64,000 bases of DNA, from positions 28,832,901 through 28,896,900 of the forward strand of contig NC_021674.1 of assembly GCF_000247815.1 (NCBI RefSeq), written 5' to 3'. The position numbers and the translations under genes are program-made. How positions within the stretch are numbered: position 1 is the stretch's first letter; the number at the start of each line of letters is the position of its first letter. This DNA is from Ficedula albicollis (Eukaryota > Chordata > Aves > Passeriformes > Muscicapidae). Positions 39,009 through 51,345 of this stretch are shown piece by piece. Below the pieces are notes generated by a model, which saw only the letters and a program-made list of their open reading frames with translations, searched no databases and had not been told where the DNA came from.

Positions 39009-39187
39009 CAGCCCAAACTTCATCACTGGCATGTTCATGATAAAATCCTGACAGTCTTTTAAGATGTCTGCTCCCCAGAAGTGTTCCTTGAAAAAATAAC
39101 TTTCATCTTCTCTTTTATCTAAGGTCACTCTAGGTATTTTCAAGGGTTCATTTGTGCAAATGGTCACCTGATTTCCTCTTTTGATCG
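39009..39187 (-). CDS. Possible coding exon, weak
   Basis: A minus-strand frame of about 59 codons with protein-like composition: it includes NEPLKIPRVTLDKREDESY, then FFKEHFWGADILKDCQDF, and reaches a stop (TGA) after VMKFGL. An acceptor with a good pyrimidine tract (CTCCTGTTTCAAG) precedes it, but no good donor lies before the stop, and the phases do not join cleanly to the exon at 34.8 kb. It could be a decayed exon, an alternative terminal exon, or chance. Confidence 0.22.
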
Positions 39188-41011
39188 CTTGAAACAGGAG
39201 AATAGTGAGAGATTAGCCTTTACATACACTTAGCTGCTGTTAACATTGGGGAAACTGTCATTAGGAACAAAAAAACTCTGCAAGTTGCTGCAAACAACAG
39301 ACCTGATATGCAGTATTTATGAATGAGTAGTGCATCTAGGATTTTTGTTTGTTGCTTTCTGGTTTATTCCATTCCCAATGGGATTTATGCTATGTGGATG
39401 GTTGGACTCCTGGAAGATTACTGCATAACAACATAATTATGATATTTCTTTTGTCCAGAAAAAATATTTTTTGTGGCATATTCCACAGTGTAAAAATTTT
39501 GGAGATGCATCTATTTATTTTTGTACAATTCTAAATGACAGAGAGTGCAAGAAAGATATTATTTAAGACAACGCTTGAATTTTAGGAAAAAAAACAAAAC
39601 AAAAAACCAACAAAACCTCCTTGCAATTAGAAGAAACCAATTCCCAAAATCATTTAGTGCTGGTTTTGAGGCTTATATGGCTGTGTGTGCACTGAGGAAA
39701 TTTCCCGTTTTCCCCATCCCTGCTTCAGAGTTCTCCAAGGTAGGCAGTCTCTCTGAATGAACTGGGGTTGTCTTCCTGCACGTTTACTCAGACATCCTTT
39801 CAAAGGATGAGTCGCACACCTGGGGACCGGTGCTTTGTAAATACACTCGACATCTGTTCTGATAAAACCTCCATTTCCCAGTAATCTGTGCCAAGACACT
39901 CTCCCGGTAGCTGTGTGCTGTAACAATTACTGCAGATTGTGTTGAGCAGAGTGGTGGCAGAATGGTTCACTTAGCTCCAGCCTCTCGGCTTTGTTACTGA
40001 GGACCTGGGGCTGCATCTGCGGTACAGCTTACCGCAGAAAATGGCTTTTCATCCCTTTACTCCCAGGAGGCTGAAACAGTTTACAAGGTTCATGCATTTG
40101 ATAAGATCAAAAGGCTGGAGAGTGAAAGAAGCTGTTCAGACTTATTAGCATTATTATTAACTCAAGTGACAGTTTATGGTCAACAGTGCTTTTCTTGATA
40201 ATTGGCAGGATGTTTCGACTGCATTCATAAACTCTTTTAAAAACGTTCGTGGCACAGGTGATTGACAGCTCTTTGAAGGTTTTAAAGGAGAATGGCAGTC
40301 TGTTACACAAAATGACCATCCATCTTGACTGAAGTTTGCCACCTGTTTTTGCTTTCCCAAGTTCCTTCCATTCTACAATGTTTCCTTACCAGATGATCTA
40401 TCTCATCTTTTTCACTACAGTCAGAATAGTAATGGAAAGTTGCCTTAATTTTTAACTCAAGTGATAACCCATTGTAGAAGCTCAGTTAACATGCCACAAA
40501 TCTCACACTGCTCCACTGACTGCTGGGAGAATGTTCTGGAGTCTTAATATAAAGTATTGCTAACCTGTTTCTGAAGTTCACTGAGAATTTAATCCTGCAA
40601 AACCAACCAACCTTTCATATCACTGTGATTTAATTATGACGAATACTTCAAACATTTTAACACCAAAGCTCTGGACTTCAGTTTAGGCAAGTACTGCTAT
40701 AATTCTTTGTATGTACGCCAATCCTGAAAAATAGAAAAGCTCTAAACGTTTAGTATGCATATGGATAACTAAGGAGACAATATGGATGAGAGATTTAACA
40801 CCCACTCAGAATTAGGACATGTGTATTGAATGTGCTCCAAAATTATCTTCTTTGTATTTATTATTTACATGGTTTGCTTCTGCTAGAGAAAAACAGACAG
40901 GAAGTGGCATTATTTCAACAAGAAGGTACTTGAGTAAATCTACAAAGAAAAAGGTGCATTCCTGTGGTATTATTGAATCTAATATCATCCCCAAAAGTCA
41001 GATGGTTTTCT

Positions 41012-41705
<694 letters not shown>

Positions 41706-42666
41706 GAAATGCAGTGCAGTTGCAAAATAAAATTGCTATGATATTTGTGAATGAGAAAAGCTTTGTGCTTCACATAGTCAAAAGAGCTGAAATGAGATGC
41801 ATTCAGTTTAGAGATGTTTTCCTCTTTTCATAGCTTTTGCTTCTGCTATTGTTTCAGCACGAACCAGATTTACTCTGTTTGGTTGGATGTAAAACAATAA
41901 TATTAGGTCTTAAAAATATACTTTTCTTTATTGCTGTTTGACTGCCAAATCTTCCCAGATGCTTTTGTTACTGAATTTATTATTAACCTTTATCAGACAA
42001 AATCTAAATACAAATAAGTAAAAACAATTTGGTCACCTGGACACAAAATTAAAATAGCACCTTGACTTAGAGTATATTGTTTTATGTTTACTGTGATTTA
42101 TCTCCTGTAATCAACTTTCTCTATACAATCCCTATGTTAAATGCTTAGCAGTCTTCTACATAAGTGGCATTTAACTCCATGTCAGGGTTTCCTGCACTTA
42201 CTCTTTTTTATGTAGTTTCTCCAGCCTCAGTGAAGCACTTTTTCCTTCTTTTCCTTCATTTTCTCTGCAACTTGAGTGATTCCTATCCATTTTTACCAGG
42301 CAGCAAAGGTGAAAGCATCTCTATAATAAAAATGAGTGTGAGGAGAGCAGAGCAATTTGCAGTGTCACAACATTGTGACACTGGTACCACATCAGGAGAT
42401 GCAAACACTGTGCTCCCAAGCAAAGATCATGCCATGCAGCACTCCTGGCAACATGTCAGAGCTGCTCCTGACTTCCTTGTTCCCTGCTGCAGAAGTTACA
42501 CAAACCTTCAATCCTCGTTATCCGACACTATTAGAATACAGGGCAGTAAAAGGCAAGAGGGAATGGGTGAGATAGATCTTCTGCAGGTTCTTGAGAAAAA
42601 TTTCCTGTGCCATGGAGGATTTTTATTCCTAGTTATGATGCCCAAGGTAGTATTCTTTCTAGGGCT

Positions 42667-42901
42667 TAACTTTTATGATGAACAATGGGCCTAACTTTTA
42701 TGATGAACAATTTACTTTTTGGATAGTAGTTACTGGGTATTGATAATATGTCAAATCCACGTTCAGTATCTGGGAGTGACAGCTCTGTGACTGACAGAGG
42801 CAGGGTTTACTTTTTGGATAGTAGTTACTGGGTATTGGTAATATGGTCAAATCCGCATTCAGTATCTGGGAGTGACAGCTCTGCGACTGACAGAGGCAGG
42901 A
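42667..42901. repeat. 25-bp and 95-bp tandem direct duplications
   Basis: TAACTTTTATGATGAACAAT occurs at 42667 and 42692 (25-bp offset). Directly after it, 42711-42805 recurs at 42806-42901 (95-bp offset) with about five differences, including an inserted G. This is the most diverged of the pairs and so probably a real, older duplication. Confidence 0.92.
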
Positions 42902-45495
42902 GGGACAATCCACTGAGCTGCTGAGCAGCAAGAACCAAGCTCCAGGGTTATGGAGACTGCCATGAATTATTTGTGGGTCAACCATGGACTTCCATTTCAT
43001 AGCCACACATTGCTAAGGGAGCTGCTAGCTTTAGAGCCCATTAAAGGCTCCAGGTAAAGAATGGATGTGAGCTCCTTTCCTGTCCCCACTTTTGCTTTCC
43101 TTAGCAACCATGACTGACCATACAGACTTTCCTCCTGATAGGATAACTCCATTCTTCTGCTAACATCAGGCAAGTATTAGTCTACCAGGTTAGCACTGCA
43201 AAACAGGCTCACCTCAGTTAAGAGTAACAGCCACAGGCCACAGATATGTCTGTGAATTATCTGCCAATCATCAATAAAACCTTCACCCTAGATAGTGAGA
43301 CACATGCTAAATAACTCTGGAATCAAAAATGTTTGAAAATGGTGCTTTGCATTTTATCCAATGGATTCAGGGAGAGGGATGGGAATGGCTTTGCAGAGGA
43401 CCCAAGAAAGGGATGCATCCCTCAAAGGGTTGGCATGGAAAGACCAGATATAGATATGCAACCTTGGCAGAGAGCAGTTCTATGCCTGACAAGTTAGACC
43501 TTGCACTGAGGGCTGTGGAGAGCAGTTGAAGTGATTTCCTGGTGGGTGGTTAGCATTTTTTAGCAGCAGAAGCCATTTGGTGGGGAAAACTCTTTTTGGC
43601 AGAGATGATTTTGCTTAAGTACTGAAAGCAGGAGTTGCTGTCATTAGCTGCTTACCCGGGGGCTGTAGTAGTGCTGCTCAGCACAGCTGCCCTCATGCTT
43701 GCACCCTCCACATGCCCATGTTTCAAACCTGCAAATGTGGGGACAGGGGAGGAGTGAAAGCAGAGGAAATGGAGAGGCTCTAAGTCTGCAATGCTTTAAA
43801 TCAGCCCCATGGCATTGAATTCTATGGGGTTGACTGGTCAATGTACAGCACAGAGGAGCCCCTTCCACAAACAGCAGTGTCAGCAAAGAAATGCTCAGGA
43901 GTAACAATGTGGGGGCCAGGCCTTAGCATCTGCCTTGAGTTCTTGTCACTGAAAATCTTCTAGTGATTTATTAATAGTGGCTAGAGTGGCCCTGCTTATT
44001 TAGGTGCATGAGAAGTAGGAAGAAACAGACTCAGTTGTTTTAATCTGTGGGAATTTAAAAAAGAGAGAGAGATAAAAATTGCTCCTAGTATAAACATTTT
44101 TAATCCCTGCAGTGATCATGTAGAAGATGATCTTCTAAAACCTGATTCCTATTAATCCCAGTTGCTTCCTAGTTGTTGATCAGCAAACTAACCTAGGGCT
44201 TCTGGGATTCTTGCCATCAAATGATTCCATAGAAACCAAGGAACATCCTACCTGCTCCAGCTAACAGAAGGACCAGCTTGAATGCCTGTGGTGCATCATT
44301 TTCTAATGCAAAGGTGGGGCCATCAACTTTATCACTGTTCAGGGGATGGTGTTAATGGTTGAGCTTAGCTGGCCAGTTGTGGGAGGCAGGTACAATGTGC
44401 TGTTCAGAGCCAGCTCTCCAATTTACATTATGAATACCTACAGACCTTGATAACCCCTTGACCTGTACAGCTGCTTACCCTCTCCCAAACAGTAAGGGGT
44501 AAGCAAGGTGATCAAGCCTTCTAATTAGCAGGAGAAAGGAAAACACATATCTAAACAGTTTGCAGAGTTGTTTGTGCAGGATATGAAAGAGCCTGTCTGC
44601 TGTTTTAAGGACTGAGGGGAGAGCTCCTTTCACAATCATTATACCTCGGTAAGGATATTTTAAAACTAATCAATTGTTTTAGTCTGAGTGAAATGAAATG
44701 TCTTGTTGACTTGGTATTGTAAAAGCACCGTTGAGATTTCCCTTCTTCATTTAGATATTTTGGCTGAAGTGATTTAACAGGACATCTTTAACATCTTGCC
44801 ATGAGGAGAGAGAGAGGTGGTATGTGGTTGAGTTTACACTGTCTGCCAGGATGCTGAGGCTCAGCAGAAATAAGATAACCTCACAAATAAACAACAGATG
44901 GCCGATGGCCTAATGCTTTGATTTGGGTGTACATGACAGGGATTTATTCTTTCAACCTGGAGAAGGAGCCCCGGAAAGGCTGAAACTGCAGAAATGCGTG
45001 ACATGAGGACAGACACAGTTTGTTATGGGGATTTGGTCTGAGCAGATGGTATTAGAATACAGATCTATTATTAGGCATCTGCTTCACGTCTCAGTTATAT
45101 GATGCATAAGACTTAGATTAAATTCCCCAAGGAATGCCTGGATCACTTGCTAATTTGTGCATGGGCATCTCTATTTGTGTCTTTGAGTACAATGAGCTAC
45201 ATCCCGAGTTACAGAGATATACATTTACAGATGTATAGGTGTGACAGCAGTGAACTGCCAGCATCATCTCATCTGTGCTCTCACTGCACAGAGAACTCCT
45301 TAGTGATAAACTATTAGTTAAGGATTAGTACTCAAAACAGAGTTTCTGTGCTCTCTGAGTAAATGTGCATGGGCCCACCACACTGAGAAGGCAGCAACAC
45401 ATAAATGTTCTGTAACCAGGTAGGCTGCTAGATTAGGATTTATTTCTGTTTTTTCTCCCTTTTCCTTCCAAGATACTGATCATGGGATCAGTACT

Positions 45496-45651
45496 ATGGA
45501 TGCATTCCTGTCAGCCTCTGCTGGACTTAAGGCTTTGAAAGGAGGGGTTCAAAGCATCTGCAGTAATGAAAATATGGATGCATTCCTGTCAGCCTCTGCT
45601 GGACTTCAGGCTTTGAAAGGAGGGGTTCATAGCATCTGCAGTAATGAAAAT
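45496..45651. repeat. 78-bp tandem direct duplication
   Basis: Adjacent units 45496-45573 and 45574-45651 with two differences. The 78-bp period is a multiple of three, so a plus-strand ORF reads the same 26-residue unit twice, beginning MDAFLSASAGL. No other evidence for coding is seen. Confidence 0.93.
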
Positions 45652-46868
45652 GCCATGTCTTGCAACAAGCCAAATAATTTAGGGGCTTTTGAACTCTGCT
45701 TTTCATGCTTCCCATGTGAACAATGTGAAGCTGATCAGCAGAGCCCAATGGTTTTCTGCCTTGAGGGGCCAACCTCTCACTGCCCCATGAGCAGCAGGTT
45801 TGAACACAGTTCTTGATTCAGCTGAAAATCCGCACAGCCTCCCCCTGAGGGGTGACCTGGCAGGGTGACATGCACTAATGGGAGGGAGCAGCAGCCCTCA
45901 GCAGTACCTCAGGCCAGTGACCTGCCTTGTACCCGAGAGACGGACCTGCTGACAGCTCTTGCTAAGGAACAGCCCAGGCTGGGTCAGGGATCTGTGTCTT
46001 ACCAGCATACCCGCACTCCCTTCCCTCACTGCTCCACTCCCCACAAACTTCATGCAGGGGAAGGACTCTGAGCTCTGAATCTCCCTTAATTAGCACTCCC
46101 ACTTGGAAGCCTTGGAGCATGAGACAGGCATCCTTGATACTGCACAGCTCTCCCCCTGACAGTTATGTCCGAGCACTCCCAAAGGCAAGAGGACCACAAT
46201 TTCATCTGCTTGGCCCTTCAGGGGGACAGATTGTGTGGAGGGTGAGCCAACTAACCCACTTCATGAGAGAAAACACTCCCAACCCAGCATTTCTGTCCCT
46301 AATCTTTGAATATTTAGTAATAAGTATGTTTTAGTGTGGGAAAGATGCTGCCCTAGATGTGTCTCAGTTATAGTTGGGGTTGTTGTGTTATCTACTGGGT
46401 TGCGGTGAAGGAAGAAAAAGATGCTGAACTTCAGCTCCAGCCAAGTGTCTCTGATAAATATGTAAAGCAAAATTCTGATTACATCAAAGAAAATAATGTA
46501 TCTGTTAAGCTCTACTTCTCTGAAGCAATTTCAAGCTAGTGTAAGTTGCTTTATTAATAAATAAATATACAGATTTAACAAGCAGTTCTCTCTCCTTACA
46601 CAGAGAAACTAAGGAATGATATGTAACCACTAAAGTAATTCTTCTGCCTTCAAATTCCCACCATTTTCTGCAAAGCAAAAAAGTGCAATATTTGTCTGTC
46701 CTTGACAAGTTTATAATGTTATTTATGATCCAAGCTGATGCATTTAGGAATGGGTGTATGTTACCCAAGTTAATAGTTCAAGTGTAACAAGCTCTTACAT
46801 CTGATCCCACTAAGAATGGAAGAATAAGTGCTGAAATTCAAAAATTTACCCAAAAGTTATCTTATTAT

Positions 46869-46924
46869 TGGCATGATGAGCGAGCCTACATCCTAAGGTA
46901 GGATGTAGGTCACTCATCATGGCA
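46869..46924. repeat. 56-nt near-perfect inverted repeat (hairpin)
   Basis: Left arm 46869-46895 and right arm 46899-46924 pair over about 25 positions around a 3-nt loop (AGG). The inner 11 bp (CCTACATCCTA) are perfect, followed by a small bulge and a further CATGATGAG stem. Too tight a loop for a typical microRNA precursor; could be a tiny palindromic insertion. Confidence 0.88.
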
Positions 46925-48062
46925 CTAAGGCTCATTTTTCATGGCTGAAGGCAATGTCCAACTCATTAGTTATTCAGCTCTTCAAAATGCATCTGGATAA
47001 GGATACTGTATGACTGAAACCATCCAAGTATGAGACTTTTTGAGACTTTTAGGGGCTGTACATCTGTTATGATGACTTTGCTGATCAGCCTGAGTATACA
47101 GTCACTGTTAGTCCAGGATTTAGTGGTGTACTGAAGCTTTGTCAGACCTACAACCACATCAAAGCCCATGTCCTTTTTTTTTCCAGTCAGACAAATGTCC
47201 CAGCTACTCCAGACAGCGCTTGTGGGGTGGAAAGGAAGCTGGACATGCTTCTTCCCATTCTTTCTGGTACTATAAATCAGGCTGGTTCAATTAAACCCAG
47301 TTTATATGATTGGATGAGAACAGCCATATCTCTTTGTGCTATGGAGTAGTTACAGCCTCATTTAATTGCATGGTACTAAATTTCTGCTCACTACTGAGCT
47401 GGTCTCCTGAAATGTTAGAAGACAGATGAGGCATTGCAGTAACATTGTTAAGTTCTCTGAGGAAAGTTTTCTTTCTAAGAACAGGGAAGAAGGAGATGGG
47501 TGGAGATCTGAGGTCCCAGCAAACCTCTACGGGTGGGGAGGGGAGTTAATAGCTGGGGACTAGTCAGGCCATTTCAGCCCGGAAAAAATTCAGTGGCAAA
47601 GGACATTGCACTGATCCAAAAAATCCTGTGGATTATCAAGTTTTGCATTTTCACTTTCCATACTAAGAATCATCCTAAGTGGAGAGAAAAAAATAAATAG
47701 AAAAATGGGAATGGAGAATAAAGCCCCTTATATGAAAGACATGTAATGAGCAGAGAAAATTGCCTCTTTTCATTACAGCCTTAAGCCTGACCTCATGCTC
47801 TGTCTCACAAGCTGTATTTTTCATTATTATCCTCAGAAATATCTTATATTCCATGTATTTATTCTTCCTTTTGTAGAAATTCAGACAATGATGGTGATGA
47901 GGAACTCTGTTTTATGGGAGCTAACCTGTGGCTGTCCACTCAAGGCTTCTAAAGAGCCCAAAAGGGTTTCTCTCCCAGAATTTATAGTTAATTAACACTT
48001 TTCACCCTCAGCTGATGATATTTCAGACTGAGTAAATTGTATCTATCATTGCTCAAGTGGAA

Positions 48063-48150
48063 CTGTGAGATATATGAACCCCAGATTCCTTTCATAACAA
48101 AAAAATCTGTGAGATATATGAACCCCAGATTCCTTTCATAAAAAAAAAAT
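48063..48150. repeat. 44-bp tandem direct duplication
   Basis: Adjacent units 48063-48106 and 48107-48150 differ by one base in the terminal A-run. Confidence 0.92.
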
Positions 48151-48157
48151 AAAATTA

Positions 48158-48179
48158 TCCATAGAATAAATTCTATGGA
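48158..48179. repeat. 22-bp palindrome
   Basis: TCCATAGAAT, a two-base centre, then the complement ATTCTATGGA. It immediately follows the A-rich end of the 44-bp duplication. Confidence 0.85.
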
Positions 48180-50934
48180 GAGATAAAGAAAGTAGGTGTC
48201 TACCCTAGCATAGACTGCAGATGGCATAAAGAGAAAATGTCAATCTTGTGTTAATCACCAGCAACAATTGTTTCACATTAAGCTTAAATCTTGGCAAGAG
48301 CATTGTATCTAATTCTCTCAGTATTTTACTGAGGTGGTAGAAGCTGAGGTGGAAGAGTGCCAAAAGTATTTATACTTCCTTCACAAAGTTAAATAGAATC
48401 AATCCTGAGTACAGCATTAGACTTCACTAAAAGCAGGGCCATTTTGAAAAATGAAACTCATTGATGCCGCTAAAAAATTAATGACATAATTCCATATCCC
48501 GGTAAAGAGATCTGCAATGTCTAATTGTCTAATACAGACTGAAATGAGCCTGAATACTTTCTAAAACTTTTTAAATTTTGTCATTTTTGTCATAAAGAGG
48601 GGTCAAACAGCATGACATACAATTCTTCAACAGCATGAACCATTTTAGGACATCGAATCTGAGTTGCTTATCAGTCATACTCCAGGTTTATTTATGGGCA
48701 GATGTTTCCCAGGATGTGGGGAGATTTTTGTTTGTTTGTTTTCCTGTGTATGTGTGGCTCACATTGCTGAGGATGCTGCTGTGCATTTGGCTGGGTTACA
48801 AGAGTTTCTAAAACAAATAATTAAGATTTTATATGGTGTTATATTATTGGCTCATCTCATCACCACCCATAGGGTTTCTTGAATCTTATTTCTTCATTCT
48901 TTTCTTCCCAGTCTCTCCTCATACAGACAGTTTCCAGGTTCTTCATGTGTCAGCTTGGTTCTTTTTGTGAAAATTAGTGCTAGTTTTTTCTTTTATTTTG
49001 GAGATATTTGTTGTCAATATTCCCTTGTATTGTTAGTATTCACCGAATTTTCAAATGTTTCAGTTTTCCCTCTTTTTTTGTCAGAAATAGGAGATTCAAA
49101 ATACAATCTTTTTAGACAATAAAGTGATTTATTTCCTGTGCAATTTTTTCTGAAAAAAATATTCATTATTGATAATCAAAAATAAAGGAAGAAAAAAATT
49201 AAAATCTAAATGTTGCAGTCATTTCAAGCGTAACAAGCATAACTCCAGAGTAATTCTTCCAGTTTGTATTTGTCCTGGATTAGGGCACTCCCATTTGGGA
49301 ATATGAAGAAATGTGGCAGAGGCTAAATCTTTTTTTTTTTCTGCTGATCTGGTTCCATTGGGTGTTGCTTGAGTATGAACTATCAAGCCTCTTCTAAGAT
49401 GGGCAGATGACTCACCCAAAGTTGAGTAATTTAAGAATTTCAGGTGCTCCTAAGAAATGTGGTTCAAAGAGCTGACATGATTTCAAACTTGGCTGACACC
49501 CTGCATCTCAGACAGAAGTTGACAAGACAGAACTCCTGCTCTTCCAACTCTCTTTTATGTGGTCTTGAAACAGTAAAATCACCTTTCCTACTACTGTATC
49601 AACTATTTACCATTAGGCAAGATACCTTATCCCTAGTTTTAGGGGTGGAGAGAAGGCAGCAGTATATCTCATGGGAGACTGACACATCCAAAGAGCCTAG
49701 CAAGGTTAATTCTCTGCCTGTGCAACACTGCCTCTGAATGGAAGCTTTGTAATTGAAGAGGGAAGACCTTCTCTAGTAAGTGTTTTCCTTATTGACATGA
49801 TCATTTATTGTTTATTCATGCTCACTATAGCAGGGAAGACCTATTTTCTTCCAAAGAGGCTATTTATACTGCTTTCTAATTTTCCATCTCAATGGCTTTA
49901 TGACTTGTCCTTCAGGTTTGCTGAGCTTCCTCTGCCAGACGAATTTTCCTCCTCTCATAAGCAGAGGCACAACTTGAGAAAGAGTGCAATGTAGATTTTT
50001 TTTCCAATTACAGCAGGTAAAAATAAAAGCCCCAAGAAGCGTGAGTGGGCCTTCTGTACTTGCTGCAGAAGTCCTGCTGGCCTGCCAAGTGATTAAAGCC
50101 TTAATGTAAAAAGGCTTAGTGAAACTGGGAGGAGCAGGAATGAAAAGCCATCTCTACAGAGCAATGGATGAAACAGTTTTTTGTAGCTGTTTTGCAGGTG
50201 CAATATAGGGCTGTGTTTGTTTGGGCTTGGCATGAGTGAGAAACCCCATGGACTCAGGCTCTGTGACACTGTGGTTGAGGAATCCAACTCCCTTTCAAAT
50301 GTTGACATAGCTGGTTTCACTTTTTCAGACAAATGATTCCTGTAATTTCCCATGACAGCAAAGTGATTCACATAAGAATAATTAAAGATTACTTCCTTTC
50401 CTTCAGGGACCACTGTGAGTTAGAAGTAACCAAAGGAAACTTTGGGTGACTTTTGGGGAACACAATATCAATGTAGGTCCAAAATAATTAAAATTCTGGA
50501 TGTTCAGGGAATTTATTACTGTTTTATTTTAGTGGATTTTTTAGGATTTACTACAGGATAGGGCATTGTTCCATAGAGGGAAAGTACAGTGCTTTTATTG
50601 AAAACACTTTGTAAAGGTGACTAAGCTGTTTCATAGTACACTGCTAGCTTTCTATACGGAAAGTTAGGGCCAGATCCCTCTGTTATAAACTGTGCTGTCT
50701 GCAGATTGGGGTACTGGGGACAAAAAGTCACAGCCACTGCCCTCATCATCACAGCAGCCACCTCTTCATGTGCTGCAAAGATTTCTCAAGCTAGTTTTCA
50801 TTGCTCTGGCTGAACAAACTTTTGGGCTGCTTCAGGATCTAGAAACTGCAAAACATAATGTGAATTTCTACTCTCTATTGTCCTTCCACACATCACACAG
50901 AGAACTAAGGCCACTCTACTCCACATGAAGTTTC

Positions 50935-51024
50935 AGAAATACTACATTTATTTACTCTTCATATGCTTTGTTAGTGGACAGAAATACTACATTTATTTAC
51001 TCTTTATATGCATTGTTAGTGGAC
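50935..51024. repeat. 45-bp tandem direct duplication
   Basis: Units 50935-50979 and 50980-51024, with two differences. Confidence 0.92.
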
Positions 51025-51074
51025 GGGAAGCAGTCCATGAACAATATTTTTATCACAGATCAGTATGCTTTGGA

Positions 51075-51345
51075 AGGGAACTTGGAACTTGGAGGAGGTC
51101 TTAAGAACAACCTACTGCCTAAAATGGAGTCAGCTGTGAGGTTGCATCAGCTTAGTCAGGGCTTTATCTAGTCAGGTGTTGAAAAATTCCACAGACAAAC
51201 AGACATTGCTGGGCTGCTCTCATAGTAAAAGAATTCCACAGACAAACAGACATTGCTGGACTGTCCTCATTGTAGAAAAGTCTTTTCTTGTATCCAACTT
51301 GAACCTCTCCTGGTCTCTTTATGACAATCTTCTTTTTTTGTTGTC
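51075..51345 (-). mobile_element. Old CR1 LINE fragment, antisense
   Basis: Phrases typical of the CR1 3' region read in antisense: TTGTATCCAACTTGAACCTC, CTGGTCTCTTTATGACAAT and, upstream, a degenerate form of the segment before it. A 47-bp internal direct duplication (51185-51231, 51232-51278) occurred inside the element, after its insertion. Assigned from recalled consensus. Confidence 0.62.
51185..51278. repeat. 47-bp tandem direct duplication within CR1
   Basis: AATTCCACAGACAAACAGAC starts at 51185 and again at 51232. The copies differ at several positions in their second half. Confidence 0.9.

Noticed and set aside
42164..42694. 176-codon plus-strand ORF, possibly secreted (hydrophobic N-terminus)
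   Set aside because: No domain recognised, no good Kozak or splice context, and a shifted overlapping ORF of similar quality; chance is adequate.
45496..45816. 106-codon ORF with two 26-residue repeats
   Set aside because: The repeat comes from a 78-bp DNA duplication like many others here; no family resemblance or exon signals.
47050..47200. Plus-strand frame containing a YDD-like tripeptide, considered as a reverse-transcriptase remnant
   Set aside because: No neighbouring polymerase motifs and a short frame; the tripeptide alone means nothing.
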